Assembly: GCF_024363255.1 (NCBI RefSeq)
Contig: NZ_AP026070.1
Location: 3,162,001 to 3,226,000 of the forward strand
Reading direction: 5' to 3'
Origin: Shewanella sp. NFH-SH190041
GTDB lineage: Bacteria > Pseudomonadota > Gammaproteobacteria > Enterobacterales > Shewanellaceae
Length of the DNA: 64,000 bases
Part shown: positions 53,183-62,862 of the stretch, one piece after another
Layout: every line of letters starts with the position of its first letter
Position numbering within the stretch: position 1 is the first letter of the stretch
The notes under the pieces: model-generated
Told to the model about the DNA's origin: nothing
Databases searched by the model: none
The model's input: only the letters and a program-made list of their open reading frames with translations
Position numbers and translations under genes: made by a program

Positions 53183-55054
53183 ATGAAAACAATACCGACA
53201 CTACTGACTGTCAGCCTATCTGCCGCCCTGCTTGGCGCTTGTCACACAGCCCCTGATACCAACAATGCTAACAATGCCGCTAATACCGGTTTAGCCGCTG
53301 TGAATGAGCCAAGTGCAGCAGACTCAACTACAGCATCAGCACAGGCCAATGCGCTATTTGAAACCATGTTTATGGAAAATGTGATGGCCAGTCCCGTCAC
53401 TCAGACATATCTGGGCATTAAACAGGATTACGGTAAATGGGATGAAATCAGTGAAGCTAACCGACAAGCTGAGCTGGCACGTCATCAACAGCATCTGGCG
53501 CAACTAAAGCAACTGGATCCGGCTTTACTCGACGACCAGACGCGACTTAGCCTTAAGCTGGCTACCGATCTGCTTGAGCAACAGATCGCAGATTACCGCT
53601 GGCGCCATTATGTCTACCCGCTAAACCAGATGTATGGCGTGCACTCCACCACTCCAGCCCTATTGATTAACCAGCACCAGATCACCAACCTTGAGGATGC
53701 TAAAGCTTATATCAGCCGCCTTAATGGCATTAAACCGTTATTTCAACAACTGATGGCCGATCTGACCTTGAAAGCTGATATGGGGATTATTGCCCCCAAG
53801 TTTGTTTTCGCCCATGTATTATCAGACAGCAGCAATATCATCTCCGGCGCCCCGTTTGATAACACGGCTGACTCCACCCTATTGGCTGATTTTAAGAAAA
53901 AAATAAATAAACTCTCTATCAGCGATATGGAAAAACAAACATTGCTCAAGCAGGCACAGCAAGCACTGCTTGAATCGGTTGAGCCCGCTTATCAAGCCCT
54001 GATCCACTATGTGAAAGCGTTACAGCTACGGGCAGACAACCGCGATGGCGTGTGGAAATTGCCCCAAGGCGAGGATTTTTACAATAACGCCCTAAAGCGT
54101 ACCACCACCACAGAAATGAGCGCCGGAGAAATTCATAATCTTGGCCTGGCGGAAGTGGCACGTATCCATAATGAAATGCGCCAAATCATGGTTAAAGTCG
54201 GTTTTAGCGGCACGTTAAAGCAGTTTTTCCAATTTATGCGGGATGATGAGCAGTTCTACTATCCAGATACCCAGCAAGGGCGTCAGGCTTATCTCAATCA
54301 AGCCAAACAGTATATTGATACCATGGATAACCGCTTAGATGAGGTATTTCGCATTCGCCCTCAAGCAGATTTGGTGGTCAAACCGGTAGAGGCGTTCAGA
54401 GAAAAGTCTGCTGGCAAGGCGTTTTACAATCAGCCAGCGCCGGATGGTTCACGCCCGGGAACCTATTACGCCAATCTGTATGATATGAAGGCGATGCCAA
54501 AATATCAGGCTGAAGCTCTCGCCTACCATGAAGGGATCCCGGGTCATCATATGCAAATCGCCATTGCTCAAGAGTTGGATAGATTGCCTAAATTCCGCCG
54601 CTTTGGCCGCTATACCGCGTATGTTGAAGGTTGGGGGCTGTATACCGAATATTTCCCTAAGGAAATGGGCCTGTATCAAGACCCTTACTCTGATTTTGGC
54701 CGTCTCGCGATGGAATTATGGCGAGCCTGCCGCCTAGTGGTAGACACGGGGATCCATCAGCTGGGCTGGACCCGGGAACAAGGGATAAATTACTACGTTA
54801 ACAATACCCCCAATGCCAAGTCTGATGCAGTGAAAATGGTCGAGCGCCATATTGTAATGCCATCACAAGCAACCGCTTATAAAGTAGGTATGTTGAAACT
54901 GCTTGCACTTAGAGCACAAGCCAAAGAGCGCTTGGGAGATAAATTCGATATCCGGGATTTCCACACTTTAGTACTGAAAAATGGCCCGTTGCCGCTGGAT
55001 GTACTAGAGCAACAGATTGATCGCTGGGTTAATTTAGCAGCTAACTATCAATAA
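53183..55054 (+). CDS. DUF885 lipoprotein, putative metallopeptidase-like
   Basis: This 623-residue protein starts at 53183 (MKTIPTLLTVSLSAALLGAC), with GGAG upstream, and carries a lipobox LLGAC (Cys about 20). A low-complexity Asn/Ala/Thr linker follows. The DUF885 domain (about 60-615) is helical and includes YHEGIPGHHMQI at about 448. This HE-x-x-PGH form resembles the zinc motif of thermolysin-like peptidases, with a possible third ligand Glu in YVEGWGLYTEYF about 30 residues on. Peptidase activity is inference from this motif. It is inserted between hemW and yggN relative to E. coli. Confidence 0.88.
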   Translation: MKTIPTLLTVSLSAALLGACHTAPDTNNANNAANTGLAAVNEPSAADSTTASAQANALFETMFMENVMASPVTQTYLGIKQDYGKWDEISEANRQAELARHQQHLAQLKQLDPALLDDQTRLSLKLATDLLEQQIADYRWRHYVYPLNQMYGVHSTTPALLINQHQITNLEDAKAYISRLNGIKPLFQQLMADLTLKADMGIIAPKFVFAHVLSDSSNIISGAPFDNTADSTLLADFKKKINKLSISDMEKQTLLKQAQQALLESVEPAYQALIHYVKALQLRADNRDGVWKLPQGEDFYNNALKRTTTTEMSAGEIHNLGLAEVARIHNEMRQIMVKVGFSGTLKQFFQFMRDDEQFYYPDTQQGRQAYLNQAKQYIDTMDNRLDEVFRIRPQADLVVKPVEAFREKSAGKAFYNQPAPDGSRPGTYYANLYDMKAMPKYQAEALAYHEGIPGHHMQIAIAQELDRLPKFRRFGRYTAYVEGWGLYTEYFPKEMGLYQDPYSDFGRLAMELWRACRLVVDTGIHQLGWTREQGINYYVNNTPNAKSDAVKMVERHIVMPSQATAYKVGMLKLLALRAQAKERLGDKFDIRDFHTLVLKNGPLPLDVLEQQIDRWVNLAANYQ

Positions 55055-55062
55055 AATAACAG

Positions 55063-55089
55063 CGCGCCGGTGACTGCCGGCGTGCTGCA
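55063..55089. terminator. hairpin between DUF885 gene and LysR gene
   Basis: CAGCGCGCCGG pairs with CCGGCGTGCTG (one G-U or mismatch) around 5 bases. No T-run follows, so its strength is uncertain. Confidence 0.55.
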
Positions 55090-55159
55090 ATTCTAGTGTC
55101 ATCTTCATTGTTGAACTGCAGTAGCCGTTAGCTCTGCTACTTCGGCCATTCATCTTTGC

Positions 55160-56101
55160 TTACTTGCGCTCGGCGTAAAGCTGAGCATATGGGGTATCCC
55201 AGTACGGAGGGGTACCAATCCGATCTTTAATAAAATCAATAAAAGCGCTCACTTTTGGTGCCAAATGTTTACGCCGTGGATACACCGCCTGTAACGGCAG
55301 GTGGTTGGTTAATTGCCAGTCTCGCAGCAATGGGACTAACGTGCCTTTCTCCAACTCACCATCCAGCAGATAACTGGCCAGATAAACCACACCTAATCCA
55401 CTGACAGCAGCAGATTTTAACGCGGGCGCATTATCGACGCGGAAATTGCCGTTAACACCAATTTCGCAGTAATCATCCCCGCGGCGGAACTGCCAAATAC
55501 TGTGTTCATGCCACTCTCCCTGATACACCAAACAGTTATGGTCAACCAACTGCTCCGGCCGCTCTGGCGCGCCATGACGGGCAATATAATCAGGAGAGGC
55601 TACCAGCATAAACTGACATTTCATTAAGGGTCTGGCAACCATCCCCAAAGGTAATTGCTCTGACATGGTCAGCAGTAAATCTAATCCTTCACTGACCACA
55701 TCCACTTTATGATCCAATAAACTGACTTGCAGCTCTAATTCTGGGTGTTTGGCCATAAATTCTGGTAAGGCAGGAATGATGTGCATCGTACCAAAAGACT
55801 GGGAAATGCCGACTTTCAACACCCCTCGGGTGGCATCGTTCAGATTATGCACACTGGCAATAGCCTGATCGGCATCCCGCAGTAACTCTTCGCCTTGGAC
55901 ATACAGTAGGTTACCTGCTTCGGTCAGACTCAGGCTGCGGGTGGTACGTTGAATGAGCTGCACACCAAGCTTATGTTCAAGATCCGCAACTTGGGTACTC
56001 ACTTTGGATTTGGAAATGCCCAACCGCCTGGCGGCAGCGCTAAAACTGCCGGCCCTGGCCACATGGGTAAAAATCGCAATAGGTTCTAAGAGTTCTAACA
56101 T
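55160..56101 (-). CDS. LysR-family transcriptional regulator
   Basis: This 313-residue regulator has an N-terminal winged helix-turn-helix (about 1-62: FTHVARAGSFSAAARRLGISKSKVSTQVADLEHKLGVQLIQRTTRSLSLT) and a substrate-binding domain (about 90-295). The N-terminal sequence resembles the large group related to AaeR and DmlR. It is convergent with the DUF885 gene and has no divergent partner; the 540-base region upstream has no gene. Target and inducer are unknown. Confidence 0.9.
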   Translation of the reverse strand: MLELLEPIAIFTHVARAGSFSAAARRLGISKSKVSTQVADLEHKLGVQLIQRTTRSLSLTEAGNLLYVQGEELLRDADQAIASVHNLNDATRGVLKVGISQSFGTMHIIPALPEFMAKHPELELQVSLLDHKVDVVSEGLDLLLTMSEQLPLGMVARPLMKCQFMLVASPDYIARHGAPERPEQLVDHNCLVYQGEWHEHSIWQFRRGDDYCEIGVNGNFRVDNAPALKSAAVSGLGVVYLASYLLDGELEKGTLVPLLRDWQLTNHLPLQAVYPRRKHLAPKVSAFIDFIKDRIGTPPYWDTPYAQLYAERK

Positions 56102-56645
56102 AGCAGTCGCCTTACGCTATACGCATCGCTGATTATATTTATCCCGGGGCGGGCAGATCCCTGGCCGGTCATTTACGCAAACTATGAAAATAAAATAGCG
56201 AACAATGCAACAGCAAGAAAAATTTCATCTAAATCAGAAGTTTTATTTTTCAGCCAAGGCAAAATCCTTGTCTCCTGGCGCTGCTGCACTGAACTAAACA
56301 AGGTGGCGCGAGTATATCAGACTCTATGGAAGGTTTAATATATGACTAATTACATTAGGAATTTAAAGATTGCGACAGCGTGGGCTAACTCACGCTGTGA
56401 TAAAAATTCATTCTGTCGCTATCACGCTACCGTCAAAATTACCGTTATGTTTTGCAACACACAAGGGGTAAAAACCACACGATGTCATCATGCCACGGGA
56501 ACATACTTAGGGAACATACTTAGGCAAAATACACAGTAATATCCGCATAAAAAAAGCCCCCGCCAGCGGGATAACTGACGAGGGCAAAGATGTCAGGGAT
56601 AAAGCGAAAACAATTTACCAATTAATCAGGTACAGACGATTAATA
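56102..56645. other. 544-bp region between LysR gene and yggN
   Basis: No gene is accepted. A 65-codon frame at 56342-56539 has no protein-like pattern. The minus-strand terminator of yggN occupies 56549-56586. Tandem GGGAACATACTTAG / GGAACATACTTAG lies at about 56497-56524. Confidence 0.55.
56549..56586 (-). terminator. terminator of yggN
   Basis: On the minus strand GCCCTCGTCAG pairs with CTGGCGGGGGC with two mismatches or wobble pairs, followed by seven T. Confidence 0.82.
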
Positions 56646-57443
56646 TCAATCTGCGGTATTGACCAAATCCATCTTAGCTAGCGCTGGTATCGCAGTGGTC
56701 AGTTGCTGCTCTAACTGCTCCAAACTGCGCAAGGTATGACACACCCCAGTTGCTCGCCGCTCTAGTTGCTCGCTGCTGTCATTCACCGCCTGCTCAATTT
56801 GCGAGCCCATCTGAGTCATCCGCGTACTGAACTTATCGATACTGTTATCTGCGTCGCTGGTATTATTAGACAGCATGTCCATGCCCATCTGCAGCATAAA
56901 ACTGGCAATTGATTGCGTCGCTAACTCGGCTATCTGCTGCTCAAACTCCGCATCAAATACATCACTAAAAGCATACTCGGTAGCATTGAGGTGAAAGCCG
57001 TCATTATCCCTCCCCACCTGCCGTGCCACTTTTAACTTGGTCTGTTGCAAGATGTCACTCAGCTGCTGTTGCTGTGCCTGCCCTAATAATGGCCCCAGAG
57101 ACGCCAAAAGGGCTTGGTTAACAACAGTCATGGTGTCATCTACTAAAGCTATCACTTCAGGCAACTGCTTTATCACCGCTTGGCGGTACTCTTCTGCCAG
57201 CGCTAATTGTTGAGGATTAAGGGCTAACCGCTGACCATCAAGCCACACACCTTGGGCTGAAAAACGGTATTGCTGGCTATCATCACCAGTTAATTCCAAT
57301 AGGTTATTGCGATAATTAACATGATAGTTAAATGACAGGTCACAACTCTCGGTAGGTTCAGCCCAAACCGGGCTAGGGTATATTGAGGTGAGAAAAGCGC
57401 CGCATAACGCAGCAACCAGAGGGAGGCAGGCAAGTATTCGCAT
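56646..57443 (-). CDS. yggN: DUF2884 family exported protein YggN
   Basis: This 265-residue protein (E. coli YggN, 239) has a signal peptide ending near PVWAEP, two cysteines (ESCDLSF and GVCHTLRS), a beta-strand opening (NNLLELTGDDSQQYRFSAQGVWLDGQRL) and a long helical region rich in Gln and Glu. The DUF2884 pattern IEQAVNDSSEQLERRATGVC is near the end. It is predicted to be periplasmic. Synteny with yggL, trmB and mutY supports the name. No function is established. Confidence 0.88.
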   Translation of the reverse strand: MRILACLPLVAALCGAFLTSIYPSPVWAEPTESCDLSFNYHVNYRNNLLELTGDDSQQYRFSAQGVWLDGQRLALNPQQLALAEEYRQAVIKQLPEVIALVDDTMTVVNQALLASLGPLLGQAQQQQLSDILQQTKLKVARQVGRDNDGFHLNATEYAFSDVFDAEFEQQIAELATQSIASFMLQMGMDMLSNNTSDADNSIDKFSTRMTQMGSQIEQAVNDSSEQLERRATGVCHTLRSLEQLEQQLTTAIPALAKMDLVNTAD

Positions 57444-57674
57444 AGTGTATTCCTTTGTTTTTTATTATCTGTCCTTGATAGTGCAAGATAATAAAGCGAA
57501 GACCATGCCAGATTTTTATCTATATGTTTTATATCGGTTTATACTGAATTTCCATCATTTTGATGGACAGGGAACTGAGATAAAGAATAAAAAAATGAGA
57601 CATTTCACCATCTAAGTTAGTGAAATATCCCATTATTTTTACAGCTAAAATCCGCTTAAAAGGAGTAACAGATC

Positions 57675-58589
57675 CTAGAAAATCGAACGGCCAAGATTCT
57701 GGCTTAAGGATTCCAGTATAGCGGTACCCGCCACAGAGTTGCCTTGAATATCCAATGCCGGAGACCAGACGCACACAGACATATCCCCAGGGATCACCGC
57801 AATAATGCCGCCGCCCACGCCACTTTTACCTGGCATACCGACCCGATAGGCAAACTCACCGGCACCATCATATAGCCCAGAAGTCGCCAGCAATGCATTA
57901 AGCTGACGGGCTTGCACGGGGGAAATAAGCTGTTTTCCTGCCAAAGACTGCCCCTTATTAGCCAGATACATCATGGCCCGGGAAAGATCAGCACAGCTCA
58001 TACGGATAGCACAGTAATGGAAATAACTGCGCAATACGGTATCCACGTCATTATCGAAATTACCAAATGACTTCATCAAATAAGCAATCGCCGCATTACG
58101 GGCGCTGTGTTCAAACTCAGAGCGCGCGACCACCTTGTCATAGGCAATATTCTGATTACCGGATAGATTACGCACCAACTCCAGCATACGGTGCTTAGGT
58201 GCGCTCAGTCGGCCTTGTAGCAAATCGGAAATAACCAAAGCACCGGCATTAATAAAGGGATTGCGCGGAATTCCCCGCTCCAATTCCACCTGTACCAATG
58301 AGTTAAATGAATGGCCGGAAGGCTCTTTGCCTACCCGTTGCCAAATCTCATCTTCCTCGTACAGGGTCAACGCCAATGTCAGGCTGAATACTTTGGAAAT
58401 ACTTTGAATCGAAAAGGGCTCGAGATAATCCCCAGCCCCGATTGTCACGCCATCAGGGGTTGTTACAGCAATACCCAATTTGTTGGCGTTGACCTTGGCC
58501 AACGCCGGGATATAGTCTGCCACCTTGCCCTGACCTAGCAATGGTCTTGCTTCCTCGACCAATTGCTCAAGTAGTTCAGGTGCCGGCAT
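57675..58589 (-). CDS. glsB: Glutaminase
   Basis: Glutaminase converts glutamine to glutamate and ammonia. The 304-residue protein belongs to the serine-dependent family (E. coli GlsB/YneH, 308). The Ser-x-x-Lys pair is in [12 protein letters not shown] (about 61-72). Other motifs are [57 protein letters not shown] and [19 protein letters not shown]. Its start directly follows the yggL stop (TAAATG), so the two are co-translated. In E. coli ansB sits near this place instead. Confidence 0.95.
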   Translation of the reverse strand: MPAPELLEQLVEEARPLLGQGKVADYIPALAKVNANKLGIAVTTPDGVTIGAGDYLEPFSIQSISKVFSLTLALTLYEEDEIWQRVGKEPSGHSFNSLVQVELERGIPRNPFINAGALVISDLLQGRLSAPKHRMLELVRNLSGNQNIAYDKVVARSEFEHSARNAAIAYLMKSFGNFDNDVDTVLRSYFHYCAIRMSCADLSRAMMYLANKGQSLAGKQLISPVQARQLNALLATSGLYDGAGEFAYRVGMPGKSGVGGGIIAVIPGDMSVCVWSPALDIQGNSVAGTAILESLSQNLGRSIF

Positions 58590-58916
58590 TTATCCCCACC
58601 AAATATCGTAAAGCTCACTGACAGCTACATCTGATGCGCCCTGTTCCTGCCAGAAAGCCTGAACTGCGGCACGATCAGCATCGCTGCATTTCCCCAATTT
58701 CTGGGTAGCAATAATGCCTTCCCATTCACGGTGACCGCCACCATGGAATCCCAGACCCCGGACTTCAATCACCTCATCGATGAATTTATCCACCAGGCTG
58801 TCTATCTGCGCTTCGCTGACATCAGCATTAAAGGTCCAGTTAATGTCAAAACCCAGTTCCTGAAATTCGTCTACCCGTAATTTCTTACGCAGACGACGGC
58901 TACGGTTTGTTGCCAT
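58590..58916 (-). CDS. yggL: YggL family protein (DUF469)
   Basis: The start at 58916, with GGGAG seven bases upstream, gives 108 residues, the length of E. coli YggL. The basic N-terminus (NRSRRLRKKLRVDEFQELGF) and the middle FNADVSEAQIDSLVDKFIDEVIEVRGLGFHGGG are typical of DUF469. The family has been linked to the ribosome 50S subunit by association. It lies 40 bases after trmB and directly before glsB in one operon. Confidence 0.95.
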   Translation of the reverse strand: MATNRSRRLRKKLRVDEFQELGFDINWTFNADVSEAQIDSLVDKFIDEVIEVRGLGFHGGGHREWEGIIATQKLGKCSDADRAAVQAFWQEQGASDVAVSELYDIWWG

Positions 58917-58956
58917 ATTGACTCCCAAGGTTGCTTATTGTGGCTTAACTGATGTT

Positions 58957-59673
58957 TTAGCAAGTTTTCTCAAACATCAGATCCCAAACACCATGACCTA
59001 AACGCTGGCCACGGGCTTCAAATTTAGTCAGTGGGCGATGATCTGGACGGGGAACATAGTCACCATTGGCAGATTGATTCTGATAACCTTCTGCAACGCT
59101 CATCACTTCCAGCATATGCTCAGCATAGTTTTCCCAGTCAGTGGCCATATGGAATACGCCGCCAACTTTAAGTTTACGGCGGATAAGCTGGGCAAATTCA
59201 CTTTGCACAATACGGCGCTTATGATGACGCTTCTTATGCCAAGGATCAGGGAAAAACAGTTGTACCCGAGCCAGAGAGCCATCAGCAATGGCATGCTCCA
59301 GGACTTCCATCGCATCGTGATGATAAACCCGCAGGTTGGTCACACCGGCTTTACCGGCATCACTCAAACAGGCGCCGACACCCGGCTTATGTACTTCAAT
59401 ACCGATATAGTTCAGCTCAGGTGCATTGTGTGCCATCTGAACCAAAGACGCCCCCATACCGAAACCAATTTCCAGCACGGTATCCGCTTCGCGGCCAAAT
59501 ACCTGATTAAGATCAAGGGCCTCGGAGGAATAATTCAGTCCCATGGTCGGCCACAGTTCTTCAATAGCCTGTGCCTGTCCATTGGTCAAACGACCTTCTC
59601 TTAATACAAAGCTTCTGATCTTACGCAGATACTTGCCATCTTCATTAAACTCAGCGGTGGTCACTTCGCTCAT
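58957..59673 (-). CDS. trmB: tRNA (guanine-N7-)-methyltransferase
   Basis: TrmB methylates G46 in the tRNA variable loop with SAM. The start at 59673 ([28 protein letters not shown]) gives 238 residues (E. coli 239). The SAM-binding motif is [16 protein letters not shown] (about 66-81). The catalytic region is [19 protein letters not shown] (about 150-168), and the C-terminal end [21 protein letters not shown] is diagnostic. It is divergent from mutY and leads the trmB-yggL-glsB operon. Confidence 0.96.
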   Translation of the reverse strand: MSEVTTAEFNEDGKYLRKIRSFVLREGRLTNGQAQAIEELWPTMGLNYSSEALDLNQVFGREADTVLEIGFGMGASLVQMAHNAPELNYIGIEVHKPGVGACLSDAGKAGVTNLRVYHHDAMEVLEHAIADGSLARVQLFFPDPWHKKRHHKRRIVQSEFAQLIRRKLKVGGVFHMATDWENYAEHMLEVMSVAEGYQNQSANGDYVPRPDHRPLTKFEARGQRLGHGVWDLMFEKTC

Positions 59674-59952
59674 TTTTGCCTCGTCGTTACTGGCGCCCAA
59701 ACACGGAAAAGAAGGGCATTATCCAAAGTTAACCTGCTAGCGCAAGCTTTTCAGCCCCCCGGACATCATTTTTTCCTCCCCGCCACCATTCACCAGTGAC
59801 AATATGTCAAACTCCAGAAAAAATCTGTCTTGTTACCAGTCAGTTGGCTACCCGTTGCCAGGAACATGAAATTCCCACCTTCTGGCTTGTCAGTCAGCGC
59901 CATGCTGGCTACACTGCCGACGCCCTTTTATGGCCAGTATTTTGGGAACTTT

Positions 59953-61014
59953 ATGACCACACAGGCTTCAGACAGCACTTTTTCTAGCAGAATCATCCAA
60001 TGGTACAATGCCCATGGCCGCAAGCATCTGCCATGGCAGCAAGATAAGACCCCCTATAAGGTGTGGATTTCTGAAATTATGCTGCAACAAACCCAAGTGG
60101 CCACCGTCATCCCCTACTACGAAAAATTTATGGCCCGCTTTCCCGATGCGGTCAGTCTAGCTAATGCCGAAGCCGATGAAGTGCTGCATTACTGGACGGG
60201 GCTGGGTTATTACGCCAGAGCCCGTAATTTACACCGGGCAGCCCAAATTATTCGTGATCAGCTTAATGGCCAGTTTCCCACAGATTTTGAGCAAGTATTG
60301 GCGTTACCCGGTATTGGCCGCTCCACCGCAGGAGCGGTTCTGTCACTATCTCTGGGGCAACATCACGCCATTTTAGATGGCAATGTCAAACGGGTGCTGG
60401 CCCGTCATGGTGCCATCGCCGGTTGGCCTGGTGAAAAAGCCGTAGAGACCCAGCTGTGGCAGTTAACAGAACAACTGACGCCGAGGGATGAAATTGAAAA
60501 ATACAATCAAGCCATGATGGATATCGGCGCGACCATCTGTACCCGTAGCAAACCCAGCTGTGAACATTGCCCGGTTGCCCTCGACTGCCGAGCTCAGCGG
60601 CAAGGGCGGCAAACCGAATACCCGGGGAAAAAACCAAAAAAAACCATTCCCGCCCGCAATGCATTTATGGTGCTGCTACGTCACAGCGATACGGTATTGC
60701 TAAATAAACGTCCACCAGCCGGGATCTGGGGAGGGCTCTGGTGCCTGCCACAATTTGATACGCTGGCCAATATGAACGCTTACCTAGCAGATCAGGGCAT
60801 CACCCAAACGCCTCAAGAATTTGCCGCATTTCGACATACCTTTAGCCATTTTCATCTGGATATCAGCGCTTATACGGTAACCGTCGACGATAGCTTTGAC
60901 AGCCGGATAATGGAACCGGAAGGGACTCTTTGGTATAACATTCATCAACCTGAAAAAGTAGGTCTGGCTGCAGCAACCGAAAAGCTGCTCAGCGGACTGA
61001 TATCTGAGTATTGA
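59953..61014 (+). CDS. mutY: Adenine DNA glycosylase MutY
   Basis: MutY removes adenine mispaired with 8-oxoguanine. The start at 59953 ([19 protein letters not shown]) gives 353 residues (E. coli 350). The helix-hairpin-helix and catalytic region are visible: [33 protein letters not shown] with the catalytic Asp in [13 protein letters not shown]. The [4Fe-4S] cysteines follow C-x6-C-x2-C-x5-C in [18 protein letters not shown] (about 196). The C-terminal Nudix-like domain ([24 protein letters not shown]) recognises 8-oxoG. yggX follows 10 bases later. Confidence 0.97.
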   Translation: MTTQASDSTFSSRIIQWYNAHGRKHLPWQQDKTPYKVWISEIMLQQTQVATVIPYYEKFMARFPDAVSLANAEADEVLHYWTGLGYYARARNLHRAAQIIRDQLNGQFPTDFEQVLALPGIGRSTAGAVLSLSLGQHHAILDGNVKRVLARHGAIAGWPGEKAVETQLWQLTEQLTPRDEIEKYNQAMMDIGATICTRSKPSCEHCPVALDCRAQRQGRQTEYPGKKPKKTIPARNAFMVLLRHSDTVLLNKRPPAGIWGGLWCLPQFDTLANMNAYLADQGITQTPQEFAAFRHTFSHFHLDISAYTVTVDDSFDSRIMEPEGTLWYNIHQPEKVGLAAATEKLLSGLISEY

Positions 61015-61024
61015 AGGAGTAACC

Positions 61025-61303
61025 ATGGCTCGCACCGTTCACTGCGTTTATTTACAAAGAGAAGCAGAAGGGCTGGATTTTCAGCTCTATCCAGGGGAGC
61101 TGGGTAAGCGCATTTTTGACAACATCAGTAAAGAAGCTTGGGGCCTGTGGCAAAAAAAACAAACCATGCTCATCAATGAAAAAAAACTCAATATGATGAA
61201 CGTGGATGACCGTCAGTTCCTTGAAGCACAGATGACTGATTTTCTATTTGAAGGTAAAGACGTAGCCATTGAGGGTTATGTACCGCCAAAAGAAACCGAG
61301 TAA
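61025..61303 (+). CDS. yggX: Iron-trafficking / oxidative damage protein YggX
   Basis: YggX protects iron-sulfur proteins from oxidation and may traffic Fe(II). It has 92 residues (E. coli 91), with AAGGAG before the start. The family sequence [38 protein letters not shown] includes the conserved Cys7. It follows mutY in the usual two-gene operon and is closed by a bidirectional terminator; MutY itself carries an Fe-S cluster, which makes the pairing sensible. Confidence 0.97.
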   Translation: MARTVHCVYLQREAEGLDFQLYPGELGKRIFDNISKEAWGLWQKKQTMLINEKKLNMMNVDDRQFLEAQMTDFLFEGKDVAIEGYVPPKETE

Positions 61304-61321
61304 TACCGAATCAAAAATCAA

Positions 61322-61354
61322 AATAAAAGCGCCCATTGGCGCTTTTATTTTGAT
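61322..61354. terminator. bidirectional terminator between yggX and marR-type gene
   Basis: AATAAAAGCGCC pairs with GGCGCTTTTATT around CATT, with A/T runs on each side. Confidence 0.93.
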
Positions 61355-61368
61355 TGGCTTATACACGG

Positions 61369-61827
61369 TTATTCATGGACCAGAATATCTTCCCGAACTA
61401 ATTTACGGCACAGCCCCAACAGCAGTTTATTTTCTTCTTCACTCAAGCCACCAAAATAATGGCCGGTGATATCTGCCATCAACACATTGGCTTGTTTCAA
61501 AACAGCCAGCCCTTCTTCTGTCATCGCCAATAACTTGGTTTTACGGTTCTGGGCCGACTTTGCAGCAAACACTATGCCGCGCTTAATACAGTTATCCACC
61601 AAACGTTTGGTCACTGAGCGCTCCCGCAGCAAAGTATCCGCCAGCGTCTGTTGGGAAATCTGTCCCATGGCGTCCAGTACCCTCAGGGCGCCGTACATCT
61701 CGATGGTAATATGGAACTGCTGCTGCAGTTCATGGGTAACCATGCACCGGTACTGTTTGTAGGCCAGTCCCATCACAAAGGGGGTGCTGGCAAACAGTTG
61801 TTCGATTTTATCCTTTTGGATCTGCAT
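61369..61827 (-). CDS. MarR-family transcriptional regulator of the HlyD efflux operon
   Basis: This 152-residue protein has the MarR winged helix-turn-helix (about 45-105: AMGQISQQTLADTLLRERSVTKRLVDNCIKRGIVF, then SAQNRKTKLLAMTEEG). It is the last gene of the operon and overlaps the DUF2955 gene by 20 bases, so it is translated with the pump it probably controls. A palindrome upstream of the operon is a candidate target. This gives a simple autoregulated efflux module, as with EmrR and emrAB, though the order is reversed. Confidence 0.87.
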   Translation of the reverse strand: MQIQKDKIEQLFASTPFVMGLAYKQYRCMVTHELQQQFHITIEMYGALRVLDAMGQISQQTLADTLLRERSVTKRLVDNCIKRGIVFAAKSAQNRKTKLLAMTEEGLAVLKQANVLMADITGHYFGGLSEEENKLLLGLCRKLVREDILVHE

Positions 61828-62857
61828 TGCCCTTTTTCTCGGTTAACAGATGCAGTGCAAACATTATGGCCAGGGTCACACTCAGCTGCCAGCCCCGCAG
61901 ATAAGCCCCTTTCAGGGTCATTCCGCTTTGACTGATATACAGCTGGATTGGCAAAATCGTGGCCAGCAAGGCATCTGCCTGAATCGTCCTGATATCGCCG
62001 CTGCTCTGCTCTACGGACCAGACAAACAGGTACACCAGAACAGCCAGACACAGGATATAAAAGCTTATAATATCCTGATGACCGGAAAGGAAAAAGGTAA
62101 AGAACACTGCTAAGGAGCATCCACCTACCTGCGTCAGCAATCGACGTTTAACATCACTCACATATCCCTGCCATGAAACCTGGGTGGCAATGGCAATCAC
62201 AGGTACTAAGCAAAACAGCGCCGACATCATATCCACTATCAGCAAAAATGCCGTTCCTGTGCCGATTAACCCTAAGGAAATTGCCCGCTGTTTAAAAGTG
62301 ACCCGCTGGGGCTGAAACTGATAATGAGGCTGTGGCTCCGCGGATGGGATCAGCCAAAACATCAACTTAGTGACAGAGATACAGATTAATACTGCCAGAC
62401 AAATTTCCCGCAGATTAGCCGGTAAATCAATCCGGTTACCCTGCTGTGCCATCACGATATTCAGCACCCAGATAAAAATGGGCACCAAGATGCCAGCAAC
62501 TTTTATCGGGGTATCGGCTCTGCGCCTTAGCCAGTCAAAATAAAACAGGCTAATGGTCCAGACAATAAAAGGGTGGGACTGAAATAACTCTGACAGCACT
62601 ACGGCACTGGCAGCTGACAACACACTGGGCAGCAGCATTTTTACCATCAGTGGCAGATGAGCCTGTTTTAGCCGTATCACCAATACCGCTGGGAAAAAAG
62701 CCAGATACACGGGCGCGGTAAAATTTAAAAACTTTCCCAGCACCATACAGGTCACAATAATAAAAGTGCCCCGTACAGCCCTAAAATCGACTAAACGTTC
62801 CAGCCAATGGGTCAACTTCGCCAACTTGCGATTGAGCGTTTGGATACTCATAGCCAT
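61808..62857 (-). CDS. DUF2955 (FUSC-like) inner-membrane protein
   Basis: I chose the start at 62857 (MAMSIQTLNRKLAKLTHW), six bases after the HlyD-type stop, giving 349 residues. About ten hydrophobic segments lie in two groups: 35-165 and 205-340, in the style of the aromatic acid exporter/FUSC superfamily. The region RAVRGTFIIVTCMVLGKFLNFTAPVYLAFFPAVLVI is the DUF2955 start. It sits between a HlyD-type adaptor and a MarR regulator, which suggests it is the inner-membrane part of an efflux pump like AaeB or YibH partners. Substrate unknown. Confidence 0.82.
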   Translation of the reverse strand: MAMSIQTLNRKLAKLTHWLERLVDFRAVRGTFIIVTCMVLGKFLNFTAPVYLAFFPAVLVIRLKQAHLPLMVKMLLPSVLSAASAVVLSELFQSHPFIVWTISLFYFDWLRRRADTPIKVAGILVPIFIWVLNIVMAQQGNRIDLPANLREICLAVLICISVTKLMFWLIPSAEPQPHYQFQPQRVTFKQRAISLGLIGTGTAFLLIVDMMSALFCLVPVIAIATQVSWQGYVSDVKRRLLTQVGGCSLAVFFTFFLSGHQDIISFYILCLAVLVYLFVWSVEQSSGDIRTIQADALLATILPIQLYISQSGMTLKGAYLRGWQLSVTLAIMFALHLLTEKKGNADPKG

Positions 62858-62862
62858 TAAAC

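Noticed and set aside
56342..56539. 65-codon frame between LysR gene and yggN
   Set aside because: No family pattern, and part of the frame is a short DNA repeat.
59038..59604. 188-codon frame antisense to trmB
   Set aside because: Shadow of trmB.
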